From assembly GCF_009915765.1 (NCBI RefSeq), contig NZ_JAABLQ010000001.1:1736001-1800000 (forward strand): a stretch of 64,000 bases of DNA, written 5' to 3'. The notes beneath the pieces were generated by a model that saw only the letters and a program-made list of their open reading frames with translations, ran no database searches and was not told the DNA's origin. Below are positions 62,369-64,000 of the stretch, piece after piece; position 1 is the first letter of the stretch, and each line of letters begins with the position of its first letter. This DNA is from Pannonibacter sp. XCT-53. GTDB lineage: Bacteria; Pseudomonadota; Alphaproteobacteria; Rhizobiales; Stappiaceae. A program made the position numbers and the translations under genes.

Positions 62369-62391
62369 GCGCTGCCGGAACCGGCAGCGCC
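62369..62391 (-). terminator. Hairpin after phnE, proximal copy lacking a T-tract
   Basis: Same stem-loop as 62093-62115 (23 of 23 identical), starting about 30 bp after the phnE stop. No T-run follows on the minus strand; the repeat element begins instead. Confidence 0.8.
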
Positions 62392-62421
62392 TTCTGGAAC
62401 GACGATCCGCAAGTGACAGGG

Positions 62422-63765
62422 TCAGTTCGCGCCCTCGATCAGCTTGCGGCGCAGCCAGCCGGACATGTTGTCCATGGCGATCACCACGAGGATGATCAGG
62501 GCGATGATGTAGGCGGTGTTTTCCCAGTCCTGACGGGTGCGCATGGTCTCCAGCAGCTTCAGGCCGATGCCGCCGGCGCCGAGCGCACCGATGACGGTGG
62601 CCGAGCGGGTGTTCGATTCCATGAAGTAGAGCAACTGCGAGATGAACACGGGCAGGATCTGCGGGAACACGCCGAAGCGGTACTTCTGCACCGGCGAGGC
62701 TCCGGTGGCCTGGATGCCCTCGGCCTGCTTGCGGTCGGCGTTCTCGATCGCCTCGGAGAACAGCTTGCCGAGCGCGCCGGTGTCCGTGGTGAAGATCGCG
62801 AAGATGCCCGAGAGCGGCCCAAGCCCGAAGGCCCGGATGAAGATCAGCGACCAGATCAGCGTGTCGAGGCCGCGCAGGACGTCGAAGATGCGGCGGATGC
62901 CGAACCGGGCGGCCGCGACCGGGTTGATGTTGGCGGCGGCGGCAAAGGCCAGCGGCAGGGCCAGGATGCCGGCAACCAGCGTGCCCACCAGCGCCATGAT
63001 GATGGTCTGAAGCAGGGCGTAATAGACCTCGCCGTGCTGCCATTCCTGATTGTTCCAGAACTCCGACAGGATCAGCTGCCAGTTTGCCATCGAGGGATCC
63101 AGGCGGTCTGCGGAGACGGCGAGCGCGCTGATCTCGCTGAAGGTCTTGCCGTTCAGCGGGGATTCGAAGTCGAACCAGAAGTTCTCCCAGCCGATGAAGT
63201 AGCGGTGGATCTCGATCTTGGACTTGGTGATCCAGATGCGGGCAAACAGGCTCGGGCGCATGTCGATCTGGATGTCGCTGGCCCGCATCCACTCCGGCGC
63301 CTGTCCCTCGATCAGCTGCGGCACCAGGCCGGGGCCGAACTTGATGCGGTAGGCCGCCTCCTCGTGCAGCGGGTAATACTCCAGCACATCGCCCTTGATG
63401 TGGACGCGACCGGCCGACCCGAGGTCGATGTCGGTCTCCTCGCCGGTCACGGCGAACCAGGAAGGCTGCTCGTCATAGATGGCGAAGCGGCTGCCTTCGA
63501 GCGAGAACACGAAGTCCGGCTTGTCGAGCTGGCGCACCACATGGATCTTGTGGGCATAGCTGTCGAGGAAGAACAGGTTGACGAGATCGGTGCGGGTGCC
63601 GGCCAGAACGCGCAGCACGTCAAAGGACGCGAGGCTGCCGATCACATAGGCCAGCACCACGAGGGCGACGGCAATCGGCACGAAGCGCTGGCGCAACGGG
63701 CGGTCGATGACGCCGGGATGGCGGGCCGCAAGGGCGTCGATGTCGGAAGACGGGATCTTGGTCAT
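62422..63765 (-). CDS. phnE: Phosphonate ABC transporter permease PhnE
   Basis: A 447-residue inner-membrane permease. The C-terminal half has the PhnE/BPD_transp core: LLQTIIMALVGTLVAGILAL, the EAA loop ENADRKQAEGIQATGASPVQ, then FMESNTRSATVIGALGAGGI. It is much longer than a standard permease of about 260-290 residues. After the first membrane helix about 150 residues (DSYAHKIHVVRQLDKPDF onward) form a probable periplasmic insert. The ATG at 63765 lies 10 bp after the second permease's stop (63776). Other operon genes lie beyond the window. Confidence 0.9.
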   Translation of the reverse strand: MTKIPSSDIDALAARHPGVIDRPLRQRFVPIAVALVVLAYVIGSLASFDVLRVLAGTRTDLVNLFFLDSYAHKIHVVRQLDKPDFVFSLEGSRFAIYDEQPSWFAVTGEETDIDLGSAGRVHIKGDVLEYYPLHEEAAYRIKFGPGLVPQLIEGQAPEWMRASDIQIDMRPSLFARIWITKSKIEIHRYFIGWENFWFDFESPLNGKTFSEISALAVSADRLDPSMANWQLILSEFWNNQEWQHGEVYYALLQTIIMALVGTLVAGILALPLAFAAAANINPVAAARFGIRRIFDVLRGLDTLIWSLIFIRAFGLGPLSGIFAIFTTDTGALGKLFSEAIENADRKQAEGIQATGASPVQKYRFGVFPQILPVFISQLLYFMESNTRSATVIGALGAGGIGLKLLETMRTRQDWENTAYIIALIILVVIAMDNMSGWLRRKLIEGAN

Positions 63766-63775
63766 GGCGCGGGCC

Positions 63776-64000
63776 TCAGATGGTGCCGGTCTTGCCGATG
63801 AGGGCACGGCGCGCCCAGCCGGACAGATAGTCGATGCCGATGACGGCGGCGACGAGCAGGACGATGATGGCGGAGATGTCGGCGGCGTAGTTCCAGTCGA
63901 CGACCTTCTTCAGCTCTGCGCCGAGGCCGCCGGCACCGACGAAGCCGAGGATCGCGGAGGCGCGGACATTGATCTCCAGGCGCAGCAGCCCGTAGGACAG
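63776..64000 (-). CDS. phnE: Second PhnE-type permease, 3' end only
   Basis: The minus-strand frame is open to the window end, with the stop TGA at 63776-63778. The C-terminal residues read VRASAILGFVGAGGLGAELK, then WNYAADISAIIVLLVAAVIG and SGWARRALIGKTGTI, which match the C-terminus of PhnE and parallel the sister gene (SGWLRRKLIEGAN). Two adjacent PhnE permeases are usual in the phnCDE1E2 organisation. Its start is outside the window. Confidence 0.88.
   Translation of the reverse strand: MSYGLLRLEINVRASAILGFVGAGGLGAELKKVVDWNYAADISAIIVLLVAAVIGIDYLSGWARRALIGKTGTI

Larger units (their letters stand above)
62007..62421. other. 415-bp intergenic region with repeat element and hairpins
   Basis: No gene is seen. 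A 253-bp RIME-like element (62116-62368) lies between two copies of one hairpin. The part near 62007 should hold the promoter of the transglycosylase gene. Confidence 0.75.

Overview
The window is GC-rich and reads as the chromosome of an alphaproteobacterium of the order Hyphomicrobiales (Rhizobiales), plausibly the Stappiaceae (Stappia/Labrenzia/Pannonibacter-like). The family assignment is inferred from gene order and protein style. The main clues are the order plsX-fabH-ihfA-merR, the order nrdR-ribD-ribE-ribH-nusB-thiL, a Brucella-type porin, an LdtR-type regulator beside an L,D-transpeptidase, one bifunctional Rsh after rpoZ, and a cytochrome bc1 assembly chaperone. No rRNA, CRISPR array, phage or intact insertion sequence was seen.

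Layout. 0-2.5 kb (+): the end of a polysaccharide locus, with a truncated polyprenyl glycosylphosphotransferase and an O-antigen ligase/polymerase-like protein. 2.7-8.5 kb (-): the bc1 chaperone, a YceD-like protein, plsX, fabH, ihfA, a MerR regulator and tRNA-Pro(GGG). 8.6-9.1 kb (+): a BamE/OmlA lipoprotein. 9.4-19.0 kb (-): glyA, the riboflavin/NusB/ThiL run, an MFS transporter and an H+-pyrophosphatase. 19.4-26.5 kb (-): a small conserved protein, an L,D-transpeptidase with its MarR-type regulator, then a valine-degradation operon. 26.9-32.4 kb (+): hemB, threonine dehydratase, a metalloprotease-DUF4214 protein, an RDD protein and Bpt. 32.4-33.6 kb (-): a family-5 uracil-DNA glycosylase and a NYN protein. 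34.0-41.1 kb (+): rpoZ, rsh, pyrE, DUF2062, acpS, lepB, rnc, era. 41.2-43.5 kb (-): a membrane-fused spermidine-synthase-like protein. 43.9-47.5 kb (+): recO, parC and a thioesterase. 47.8-49.2 kb (-): smpB and dapA. 49.4-50.3 kb (+): an alpha/beta hydrolase. 50.6-64 kb (-): a porin, pbpC with a bacterial alpha-2-macroglobulin, a ParA-like ATPase, a MltB-type transglycosylase, and two phosphonate-permease genes, the second cut by the window end.

Most genes are housekeeping. The valine genes form one likely operon headed by a 16-bp perfect palindrome that may be its operator. pbpC and the alpha-2-macroglobulin overlap by 4 bp and probably form an envelope repair and defence unit.

The unusual content is mostly between genes. 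Several intergenic regions carry short tandem arrays with an 11-13 bp period, often around a GCCAGACC-like core; the largest fills much of the 0.9 kb between ihfA and the MerR gene. Two copies of a RIME-like palindromic element, at 9.1-9.3 kb and 62.1-62.4 kb, are each flanked on both sides by near-identical hairpins. This suggests insertion into a transcription terminator with duplication of its stem.
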